64,000 nt of DNA, taken from Sabellastarte sp. h YS-2021 (taxonomy: Eukaryota > Annelida > Polychaeta > Sabellida > Sabellidae). The notes under the pieces were generated by a model. The model saw only the letters and a list, made by a program, of their open reading frames with translations, searched no databases and had not been told where the DNA came from. The translations under genes and the position numbers were made by a program. Shown piece by piece: positions 51,501 through 63,500 of this stretch; within the stretch, counting starts at the first letter, position 1, and the number at the start of each line of letters is the position of its first letter. Location: positions 124,073,530 to 124,137,529 of the forward strand of contig OZ024931.1 of NCBI GenBank assembly GCA_964017235.1, read 5' to 3'.

Positions 51501-54500
51501 TATGACCTATAACTGATATAACAAAGTATATTATGAAAATGACCAAAAAAAAAAACTGGGTAGAAGACAAAGATCAAGGTCATTGCTAGGGCGTTACTCT
51601 CATGGATTGTCAATACAGACACTGGTCAAAGAAGAAAATTGACTTGTGAAAATATAGTTCTTTCAATAATTCTTTGTTAAATTAAATAATAAGACCTAAC
51701 CATAAAATCACCACTATATATGTTTGCACCCTTAAAGATTTAATTTGTGTAAGTCTAATAAATAATAAAAATATAATAAATAATGTGAATATTATTATTA
51801 AAATCAAAAGAAATCTCAAACCAAAAGGCACATCTTTGTATAAGATTTGATACAATAATTATTTTGTTAATTATACAAGAATATAAAATCAACATAAATA
51901 AATAACAAATAAATAGACTGCATATGTTGTACTTGGACCCATATCAGTATTATATAGAACACAAGTCTTCCATTGCAAGTTAATCCCCCACACAATAGTG
52001 ATCACCACTTTGGGGACGGATTCCAAATCTTGCAAGGGGAGTCAAAATATTTCAACCCCCATTGCAATATTTTACCCCCTAGTGACAAATATGGGGGAGT
52101 CATTATCTCGCGCTACACCGGCACTAAGGGCTTTGTTCAAAGACATGTTCACACCAAACCGATCCAGTCCGATACGCTAAGATGCAAGCCATTTCCTGAA
52201 CAAAATCTGGGGGAAAAGAAATTCAAAATAAGTCCAGAAAAAAGGGAATTTTTAGTCATTTATCTTTCCACTAGGCACTGTATTGGGTTCAAGTACAGTG
52301 GCATACAGAGCGGGTAGTATGTTTTCACTCTCTGACACCACTTACACCAATACTTACTCATGTAGGTTGTTTTAGAAGCCTCACCCACCAGACTACACTG
52401 GGACTCATTGTAGAATGAACAGTCAAAGGTATTAGCAATAGAGACAAAGAAGTCACAATCTTGGTCATCAAGGCAGATGAAACCACAATTGGCAGCATTA
52501 TTTCTGGTAGTGCTGTAAGGATCTCCAGAACAGGTGTGGTCTACGAATGTTGCATACCCATCTATCTCTGCAGCATATCAAAAATCAACAATTTTGGTTG
52601 AATTATTTCTGTAAACTATTCTGGTTATGTTTAGTAAAATTTAATTGCACCCAAGTTCCCATCCCTATGAAATGTCTCCTTATACATGTTGTGTCTATTG
52701 TATATTTTGAATAACCCCAAATATATACTTGATATTAGACGCAAATATGTATATACACTTGTATTTACATGACACTTATTCCACAGTCATATCAAGAGAT
52801 TCTACCGTTAAGCAGTTTAAACTGGGCGATGCTTCAGGATGCCTTTTGTAGAAAGATGTGGTAAATTGTGCACGCGAGATGAAGTATATTATATATATTG
52901 TTCGGAAGCTTTTTATACAAAAATTTTCTTCTTAAAAATACACCCAATTTAACCAAAATGTTGAGAAATCATATGGTATATGAAAAATCAGTACAGTGAA
53001 TCTATTGGATTGAAAAGTCTATTTTTATTCTAGTTTTATTAAAAATACTGACACGTCCATCGGGGGATTGGCTAATTAATATTGTATTCTCGATGTTTTA
53101 TATGGCTGTATGTTACAATTCATTACAAAAAAAGAAAGAAAACTGTTATGATTTTCAATATATACTGATGTGTGACATTTAAGATTTAATATTTGAATTC
53201 TGCCATATAAAACATACATATAATAAAATGAACAGAGCTAATTGATGTTGGATACTGAGGATGCGTCCTAAAAATGGGTGCCTTTTGGTCAAAGTTCTGA
53301 GGCTGATAACATGGAAGTCAGCCTAATGTTTTGTTAGACTTTCACCAAGTCCTTTTGTCTTTTGTGTAATACATGGGTACTTTATGACATTTGGAGAAAC
53401 AGCTAGCCCTGGTTTTTCAGAGACTATCCCCCTCGTTACTCCAGAATGCTTGTGGTATAATCAACCCCTAAAAGTTTCCAATTTAAATTGAACTGTTCAG
53501 GTTACTGATGGATACAAATACAAAGACTTGAAGCAAGTGTCATGTTTTGTGGAATGTTGTATGTTAGTGAACTAGCCAACTAATTGAACCATGAACTTAT
53601 TGAAGTAGGTATTATATAGTAAAACCACAAGATGAATAGGATCATATTTTTCCAATTTCAAGTTTTGATATCGTAGCTGAACCAAAATGAACAATCATAT
53701 ATGATCGTATATGATCAGTGACCCAATAAATACTAGAATTTCCGCTTTTGCAAGTTTGAAAAGAATCGTTTTGTAAAGGTTAAAAAACCATTTATGATAG
53801 AAGGTTATCAAAATGTTTTATCTATACCATGTATAACAAATGTTAAAAAAAACTACACAGATGAACATTAGAATGTCTTAGAAATGTTACATCAGCATTG
53901 CTTACCAATATTAACCTTAACTGGTGTCAGAGGTCAAATTAAATCTGTTTTTGGTCCCGTAAGGAAATATTATTTTATGTCTAAAATTGTGAGTTTTAGT
54001 GGCTTAACATTCTGCCCCCATTAAAGTCAACACCTGATCCTCTTTTTTCCCCAAAATTTCATCAAAAACTGCACTAGCAATACAGACTGCACGTCTGGTC
54101 GTGGGTTCTGTATGTTTTCTCCAGTCCTGTCTGTTTGTCAGTATGGCCTGTCGGGACCTGCTACGGCTACGGGACAACAGCTGTGCAATAAACGTCCCCG
54201 ACCCTACATCTTGTCGGGTTAGTCACCACGTCCTGTCTGTAAGTGTACCGTCTTGTCGGGGATTTCTTAACCGATTTCTTTTCACGTATTTTTTTCTATG
54301 ATCCTACGACTGTCAGAACCGACCCTAGAGTTGTAGGGTCGGATACAGGGTTGGCTCCAGTGGAACACCTGCATTAGGCATTGCATATGGGGTAATTTTT
54401 GACAAAGTTCTCTAAAATTCACTAATACCGCTCACCGTCATCTTTGTTTGCAAATATTTGAAGGTAAATGTTTATTTAATAAGCATTCTGAAAATATGGA

Positions 54501-57500
54501 TACTTAAACTGTTTGTGCTAGAATGTTGTCAAAACCTTTGATAGAAAACAGTCCAAAAATGTTTTAAAGTAATAGGTATGAAAGCCAGTTGCTATGGAAT
54601 GTGTGTCAAACGTTTTCAGAGCAAACATTCACAAAACATTGCCAACAAATGTTATTTAAACATATTATGCATACTGTTTATCACACATTTGATGATGACA
54701 GTTTGAAAAACATTTCCAGTATAACGTTTATTTCTTGAGCTATATATTAAATGTTTAAGTACGTTTCCAGTCTTCCATATTTTTGGTATATCAAAGTTAC
54801 ATGGATGTTTCACCTGGAATGTTTCAATGTCATCCAGAGGATGCTAAAGTCACCTGACAGAGGCTATTGCAAGCTGTCTGTGAGTACTTGCAATGCCCTG
54901 TATCTCCTTTGTTCTTAGTCCTAGATATTAAGGATGTGCAGACAAATTATGGCAGATACCATGTGGCCTGAATGTTTTGTTTGGTTCACATTTGACCTCA
55001 GACACTCTCCAGTCCTATTTTGGTCCTTTTATGGTCCTTGATACTTATATATCATCTATAGTTCCGTTATTATTGCTTTCAGTGGTTTGTGATGTGAAAA
55101 CTTATACAAAACCACATTGCATTTGGTGGGGTCACGTTAGATTTTGGTCCCTCCCTTCAAACGTAGTCCTTTATATAACAGTTTTTGGTTTGGGCTTTCC
55201 TTTTTAACATTTACTACCGTCTTCAGTTTTATATAACTACAGAAAAGTTACTTATGGTAACCTTCTATGGTGTCCGTGAATTTGACTGGCTAATCATAGA
55301 AATATTTCATGGGTAAAATCAGCATAACCTGTGGTTTCCCATTATCGTGCATATTGGCCTCTGGACAATAATCCATTTTTGTCTTGAAAAAGTAGACAAC
55401 AAATGCAGTGTAATATTTATAAAATTTAAAAACTTGTGTTCGCCTTCGGGGTTTACAACCTCAAATCTGGTAAAATTCTGCGTATACCATGGTTTTATCT
55501 TGGTTACTCCCACAATGTTATTAGCTGGGATACATGGTGTAGTACATGTTATGTACTAATATGACTAGTTATAGCTGAATGTTACTCAAATGTTTGAATA
55601 ATTAACTCCAAACATGTTAATTGATATATCTAAATCTATCATTGGTTGTGTTGCCCAAACTGTGATCCTTGTCTCTGTGTGCCTTGTGTTTCCTTTGTTA
55701 TTGGCCTAGAGGTAAGTCGATTTATCAAGTTACAAAGTCCACACATCAAGCTAGCTAAGCTGATTTATTGAATTTTTCATATTGGCCCTTCTACTCTTTC
55801 CTACAAAGCTGCCCACAACGAATGATTAAAAAGTGACAGGAAATTGTATTTTCTATCAAGTACATGTTAATGCATGTTTAAATTTAAATTCTGTGAAAAA
55901 GAATGAAAGCTATACCATGCCTAGACTTAAATGATTCTTTATGTTGAGAACATATACCTCAAGATCAACTATTTGTGTTCATATGCAATAACAGTCACCT
56001 ACCTGCCACAGAACTATGTATATTTTGAATAGAAACACTGAAAAGATAAAAACCTCATTTTTCGACTTTTAGGTGGCCTTAACATCGGCGGCAGTGGCAT
56101 TGGCACCTCCAAATTTAATCACTTGTTACTTACGCAAATTAGCATTATCTGAAAATTTCAGCAAAATTCATCTGTAAGTTAGATGAGAAATACCCCATTT
56201 TTGTGAGTTTAAGGTGACCTTAACATGTTAAATGTTGACAATTAAATGTCAGAAGATAACAGAAATGTTCTCCCAGGCTGACCTGTGTAATATACACATG
56301 TTTACTAGAGAAATTATAAAAAGACAAACAAATTATGTGACGTGAAGGTGGCCATAACTTGATAAAAATGGAACATTTAAGGTCACCATAAAGTCAAATT
56401 ACATATTTCTGATACTGTGGCATTTACACCAGGTATGATACACCAAAATGATTTCGAGTTATGGGACAAAACCTCATTATTCGATTTTAAGGTGTCTCTA
56501 ACACTGGTGGTGGTGGCATTGACAACTACATAATGTAATCACTTCTTACTTAAGCTATATGGACACTATCTGAAAATTTGTAGAAAATCCATTCGTAACT
56601 TTTTGAGTTATGCTGTTGACTAACAGACAGACAGACATACAGACAGACAGACAGACCCCAATGTTTTACATAACCTCTGCTGGTGGAGGTAATAATGTCA
56701 GTGTAACTGGAAAAACACCACAACTCCACCCATTCCACAGAAACCCTTGTTGAAATCACAATGCCCCCATGTATAGTGGCCACAACAAAATAGCATTTGG
56801 GGACCTTAAAGGGTCAAGTTATGGTTGATAATAACACTTGTATTAATGAAATTTCAAACATCAATTATATTTATAAAATTACTAAAATTTCTTGACGGGA
56901 GTAGGGATTCTCTCTTATGCCCCTGTTCCACCAAAGGACTAAGGCCCGATCCTGTCGGCGACCCTTAATCGTGGACAGTCGGTGAAGAAAATGGTAAAAT
57001 GGGCAGGAATACTGGATCGGTATCAAAGCCTGGGATTAAGTACAGATCGGCCTCAGGAATCCTGAGGAGGCCCCAGGCGGCCCCAGACAGTCCCCGACTG
57101 GTCTGGGACTAAGAACCGATTTAGCCAGTTTTCTGCTCGGTTTGAACCACAATCCTGTCATACACATACCGACTGGGTCCCAGGACGCCTCAGGCCTCCT
57201 GGGACTAAGCCCCGACTAACCCCCGATTAAGTCCCGGCGTCCTCAGGTGTCCTCAGGCCTCCTCAGTCTTCCCCAGACCAATGTGGCCGATTCTTGTTTT
57301 GCAGAAAAGCTGGATTTTCTGGGTATATATATATAAATTCCGTGATCTAATTATCATTACTTTTATGGGAACACAGCAGGATGCCACCTTTTAATGGAAG
57401 ACAGCTTCAGCAACAACTTAGGGCTTTTTTAGTTTTTATTCAGTTACAAATAATGATGTATTTGCTATTTCTACGTCGACCACAGCAACCACCACAAGCA

Positions 57501-60500
57501 GCACCTCCACCACCAGCCATACAGAGACCTAGAAGAAGGCACAACATGTGGGTCAGGCCATGGCTACTGCAGAGAGAGGAGAGGGGGCCTACCACAACAT
57601 TATGGCTGAACTGTATGCCACAGACATTCCAGGATTCACCAACTACATGAGGATGACCCCAGAATTCTTTGAAATGATAAAGACCAGACTGGAACCACAT
57701 CTAGCCAGGCAGGCCACCAACTACAGAGCTCCAATCAGTGTTGGGGAAAGGTTAGCCCTCACCATCAGATATCTGGCCACTGGAGAGTCTTACACATCAT
57801 TATCAGTTCAGGGTTGGAAGATCCACCATTTCCAAGTTTCTACCAGAGGTCTGCAGGGCCATCTAGGATGAGTTCACCAGAGAGTACTTCAGATGTCCTA
57901 CTACTCCAGATGAGTGGAAAGAACTGGAAAGGGAATTCAGGATCAGGTGGAATGTTCCACATGCCCTGGGTGCCCTGGATGGCAAGCATGTGGCCCTGAA
58001 GAAACCCAAGAACTCTTTTCCATAGTAATGTTGGCCTTGGTAGATGGGCAGTACAAATTCAGATGGGTGGATGTTGGTACAGCTGGATCTTGCTCAGATG
58101 CCCAGATATTTAATGCCTGTCAGCTGAAGAGGAGGATTGAGGATGGCAGGATAGGCTTTCCTGACCCAGCTCCTATAACATAGGGTGGTAGAGATGTCCC
58201 CTACTTCATTTTGGCAGATGATGCCTTTGCCCTGAAGACCTGGCTGATGAAACCCTATGGCAGACGGATGTTAACCAGAGAGGAAAGGATTGCCAACTAC
58301 AGAATATCAAGGGCCAGGAGAGTTGTTGAGAATGCTTTTGGCATCCTGGTCTCAAGATTCAGAGTGATGTTGACTACTATTGAATTACCCCCAGAAACAG
58401 TCAGGGATGTGGTCATGACCTGTGTGGTTCTGCACAACATACTGAGAAGCCAGTATCAAGGTCAACATGGTGGTCAAGAGCCTGGAGATGATGAAGATGA
58501 TGATGTGCCTGGTGATTGTCGACTGATTGGTGGTGCTGCTGGTGGTGGTCCAGACAGAAACCCTGCTAGAGAAGCCAAAAGACAGAGGGATTACCTCAAG
58601 GACTACTTCAATAATGAGGGAGCAGTGGCCTGGCAAGATGGCAGAATATAACTGCTGCTGCAGTAACCAGTCCTTTTCAGGACTAATAACCAGTCCTTTT
58701 CAGGACTAACGAACAGTCCTTTTCAGGACTACCAAATATTCCAAAAACAATTAATCAGCTATGCTTGTTCAAAATAACCCAAACATTACCAAACATAAGT
58801 CACGCCACCAACAAACAGACAAACCCCATGCCTAACATATTTCACCCACCCAACAAACAGACAAACCCCATGGCCAACATAATTCACCCACCCAACAAAC
58901 AGACAGAAATAAATGCCAGTCATCCAACTAACAAACAGACAAACCCAGTGCTACACATAATTATCAAAAGAAACACACAAAACCAAACATAAGTTCCTAA
59001 ATGGAATAAATATTGCATATATTTTGAAAGCTACATCCTAATTTTACTTACATTTGGTTTTTTTTTTGAAAAATATTTGAAACAGAAATGTTTTCCTGGA
59101 AATCTTAAAATTAAAATCTTTTGCTCCACTTCACAAATATTTAGGAAATATAACCACCAAACTGATTTTCTTTACAATGATGGGGGTTATGTTTGCAAAA
59201 TAGTTTGTCAGTTCTTTGGTTTGGGTTCTGTTTGCTATTGGGTTTGTCTGTTTCTTGGTTGGTGGTTATGTTTGGTATTTGGTTGTGTGTTTGTGGGTTG
59301 GTGGTTAGGTTTGGTATTTGGTTTGTGTGTTGGTGGTTCGGTTTGGTATTTGGTTTGTGTGTTGTTTAGTTGGGGGTTAGGTTTGGTATTGGGTTTGTGT
59401 GTTTGTGGGTTGGTAAGTATGTTATAATGCCTTTTAACTCTAGGGATGATGGTGTTGGACTTTTTTATTAAAGATTTTAACCAATCCCATGGATTTTAAG
59501 CTAAAATGGGCTGATTATTGGCCATATTGGGAGTTTATTTTAATATTTTTTTCTATGTGGCCTTTTTTGGTTTTGTGTGGTACCATGGGTTATTTGTTTC
59601 ATGTTTGGGGTGGTGTAGGTGTTGGACTTTTTTTGTGATAAGTATTTGTACTGAACTGTTATGTTTTGGAAGGGAATTGGAATAACTTGCAGCTAAATAA
59701 TTGTTTTTGGAATATTTGGGTGGCCCTGAAAAGGGCCTGGCAGGTCAAAGACCCACCCTGACTGGATGGCTACTGAGGAGGCTGCTGCTGTTAAGGCGGT
59801 GCTGTAGTGGTGATAGTGAAGAGTTGCGGCTGCTGCTGCTGTTGAGGCTGCTCAATGATCTGTGTAGATGTCAGATCTGGTAGCTGGCTTAGTATTCCAC
59901 TTAAGTTGTGTCTACTGCCCTTGTCCTGTACTGTTAGAACTGATGGAGGGTTTCCAAAGCCAAGGGGGCTTTGTGTCTAGTAGACGTAACTGCTGCTAGC
60001 TGCTGCTTGGGTGAAAGTAGACGCCTGTTGAGTGGTTGTTGGCAGTATCCCGACCCTCTGGGACTCCGTGGTAATAGTGGCTGATCTTCTGGCTAGTGGT
60101 TGACGTCTACGGTTGCACTTAATGCTTTCAATATCTCTAAAAATTCTGCCCTTAAGGTCCTCAAATTCCTCTTGGGTCATCTTTTCAGCCTCTGATGCCA
60201 CGTAGTCAAAGAAGGGCTGCCTGTCTGACTTCTGCTGCAGGAAACCTGAGATCAATGTCCTCATCTGGTCAAAGTGCTCAAGTATCTTGGAGTCTGTTGA
60301 AACTGGTGTAGATGTGAATATAGGTTGACTCCTACTCTCTCTGAGGACACTGGACTCGAGGTGTTCTGTATCAGTAGTAGACCCACGAGATTCGTCCTGC
60401 TTGCTGGTATTTGGACTGGCCTCGAACCCTGAACTTCTGCTGGCCCCCTTTCGTCTGATATGGGTCTTAAGGAAACCCATCTGTTGGTAGACCAAGGACT

Positions 60501-63500
60501 ATCTCTTGGTCATCTCCCTTGGGGCTTGGCCAGATTGTAGTTTTGACAGCTTGCCATAACGTGTTCACTAGGATTCGAACCATCTTCTGACATCAAAGGG
60601 CTGGAACTTCAGTTCTGCAGAGATTTCTGCCCAGAGAGCCTCCTTCTTCTGTCTGTCGTGGAAACGTGCATGCTCCTTGTCGTAGAGCTCTGGATGCTCC
60701 TTCACAAACTCCACAATTGCAGTTTCTTGGCTGTCAGTGAAAGTGGAACAGACCCTGGCTCTCTTGGCTGCCGAGTGACTCTCTAAATCCTCCTCACACC
60801 TCTCTTCTTCTTCGTAAGCTTCCTCAGTAAGTTCCAATCGCTCCTCAGTCTCTTGTGTACCCTCCTCTGTACCCTTCTCCGTCCTTTCCTCAATCCTTTC
60901 ATCCACCTCTCCACTTTCCTTCTCCCTCTCCTCTTCCCTCTCATCCATCTTCTTCTTTCCTCTCTTCCTTCCTTTCTCTTTCCTCATAACTCCAGTCAAT
61001 AGCAATAAAAAAAGTAAAAAAGTAAAATGTGTCTCCTAACTGTAAAATTTGCCTTAAGCTCAAGTATTATATGATATTTAAAAAACTAAAAACACCTACA
61101 AAACAGTGACACACGTCTCTCAGTAGCCAAACAGTCAGTAACAACGAGAATGTGTGCGCGGTCGCTTATATAGTCCCAGACCCCCTCATTGCCTCGTTTT
61201 AATTTCCGACGCGCGGAAAACAGTCGGCTCTTAATCGGTTCTTAGTCCCAGGCCTCCTGGGGCGTCCTCAGACTGTCGCGGACTAAATTTGTGTTGTCCC
61301 AGGCGGCCTGAGGACGCCAGCTTGGATCGGTTAGGGTCGGCTTCTCTTAGTCGGGGCTTAGTCCCAGACCCAGATTTCTTAGTCCCAGGACACCTGAGAC
61401 GGTCTGAGGCTTCCCGGGTCTAATGAAACCGATTCCCTTTCACACACATGAAACTTCAAAGATCTGTTATGAGTCGGGGACTGCCAAACATGCTTCCTGG
61501 GACTAAGGTACGGAGGTCTGGGACTAAGGGTCACAGGATGCCTGGGACAACATAGGACTGTGTAAATTTGGGTCTGAGGAGGCCTGAGGAAGCCTGGGAC
61601 TGGACATTTTGTTGTCGGCGGGAAATGAGAATCGGTTTGAGTCGTGAGAAATATCAAACATGTTTGATTTCTCTCACAGCCAAAACCGAAAACTACTGAC
61701 CCTTACAGGACGTCTGGGACTAAGCAAATATTTGAAATCGACTCCCAAAAACCCTTAATTGGGAAGCTTAGTTGTGTGGTGGGACACGATGGAGGAACTA
61801 AAAGTAAAGACAAGTATCAACCAAATAATTTGATACTGGGAAAAGGGCAAAATTCTCAGGATATGTTTGATATTTTAGAGAATTTGCACAATGTTTCAAA
61901 TGCATTAAACTTGCTGGAGTACTGATTTTTGGAAAAACCGAGTGCCATGAATGCCACAAATCAATAAAGGTTTGAAACAGGTGGAAAAAATAGAATTTCA
62001 CACCTTTCGGCAAAATGATTTAAGCCCCAGTCACACCACAAATGATACATCCTGCTGTTAGAGGTTTTACTCAGTGGTGGAAATGCTCCCAAGGATGGCT
62101 CATATCTCCAGGATTTGGTGTATCCAGCACAGGCAGCATAATCCATGGTTATATGCGCTGCTCGAAACACACCATTCCTTTAACTGCTGTCTGAGGTTCC
62201 TATGCGAAGTTGTAACACATTGGCCAAACGTCCATTTACTTCTACTCGGCTCATGCTGCCGTATTACACAGCAAGATGACTTAGTCACAACCTTACATAC
62301 ACCATGGACTACACCTTCAGATACCATAGCAAGAAATTCATCTGCACATGCTTGCATTCCTCTGCGCATGCTCACGGTGACGTGGTCAGAGGAGGATAAT
62401 TTAAACATTTAAAACTTTTGAAGAATGTGCAAGGTAATTGATGTTTCACCACTACGTCATAAGGTCGCATGCAAAACCTTGGACAGTAGCTGAAGGCAAG
62501 GGGCTTTTCACCCAAAGCCAAAACCGCAGGACGTACCGCTTGTACTTTGACTGGGGTTTTAGACAACAAATGATCGCCTGCCTGTTCAAACTAACCTACC
62601 CCTAGCCTTGCGTAAGGCTGACAAAATCTGTGTAATTAAGGGAAAATATACAGAACAAAAATGTTTAGTTTGCAAAATGTGCTCTTACATTTACATGTAC
62701 TGAATGTTACACAAGCATATGGCTTATACAGAGGTGCTCAGCGTATATCTCCCAACATGTATTGGTGCTTTATGAATACCAAATATCTGTGTACATGTAT
62801 GAAAACATATTATACAAATTTGAGCCTTAAGGAAGGTTAACCCCTTTCTTTTTCCCCCGATCGGACTCAAACATGGAACTGGACTGTTTCTGGTAACTGG
62901 GTCCATTTTGGACATCAGGGGATGTCTACAACAATTCGAAACTTTAAAATACTTCATTGTAACTGTAGAAAAATTTTGTCGTCTCATAAGCTTACTTGGA
63001 TCAAAAGTTTGATTTGAATAATTCCTTGAATCTACATTAGATCTTTTATTTTCAACAATAAGTATTCCACATTATATAGGAACACACTGGTATAAAATTT
63101 GATCTAATAGTATGCCCTATCTATTTTTAAAACAAAATACCATGAAGTCACTGTGAAGCTTATATTCTTACAACATTGGTATCAAGTAGGAATCTACACT
63201 CCATCCGACTTACTCAAACAAGATAGGAATTTCATGGAGTAAGGCCAATCTAAAGCAGTCAATTGTACAAAGTCAAACCATTTTTGGGAGGAATACTTTA
63301 GAATTTAAAAGGTTTCTTGATCAAATTCAAGTTTTTATGAGTTTCCATGTAAAAGATAAATCCTTCCACTACATTTGAAGGTATTGCTTAATCATTCCAA
63401 AGGAAGTCTCTCATTTAGAAAACATTAAATCAAGAATGTGATCATCATGAAGTGAGGAAGTAATGGAATGCATCTCTAAATACTCACTGTAGTAAAAGTG

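Larger units (their letters stand above)
56929..61790. mobile_element. Degenerate PIF/Harbinger transposon
   Basis: It contains a transposase on the plus strand and a MADF-type protein on the minus strand, converging, as in PIF/Harbinger elements. The ends are roughly TGTTCCACCA and TGGTGGGACA (imperfect inverted repeats). Both subterminal regions (56929-57290 and 61150-61790) are GC-rich and crowded with variants of GGACTAAG, CCTCAGGCCTCCTGGG and CCCGACT in both orientations, probable transposase binding sites. The exact 3-bp target duplication was not resolved. Confidence 0.78.

Noticed and set aside
51973-52317. 114-codon plus-strand frame next to the PAN exon
   Set aside because: No recognisable domain, antisense to the host gene, no supporting splice or promoter signal.
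58669-58990. CRISPR-like regularly spaced repeats
   Set aside because: The repeats are short palindromes or tandem units without unique spacers, in a eukaryotic transposon.
58765-59427. Open frames over the A/C- and G/T-rich arrays
   Set aside because: Reading frames generated by tandem repeats (NKQTNP-like and GLGLVFG-like repeats) with no domain.
62100-62412. Overlapping frames on both strands of about 100 codons
   Set aside because: No domain recognised; mutual overlap on opposite strands with similar composition suggests chance or an old transposon relic.
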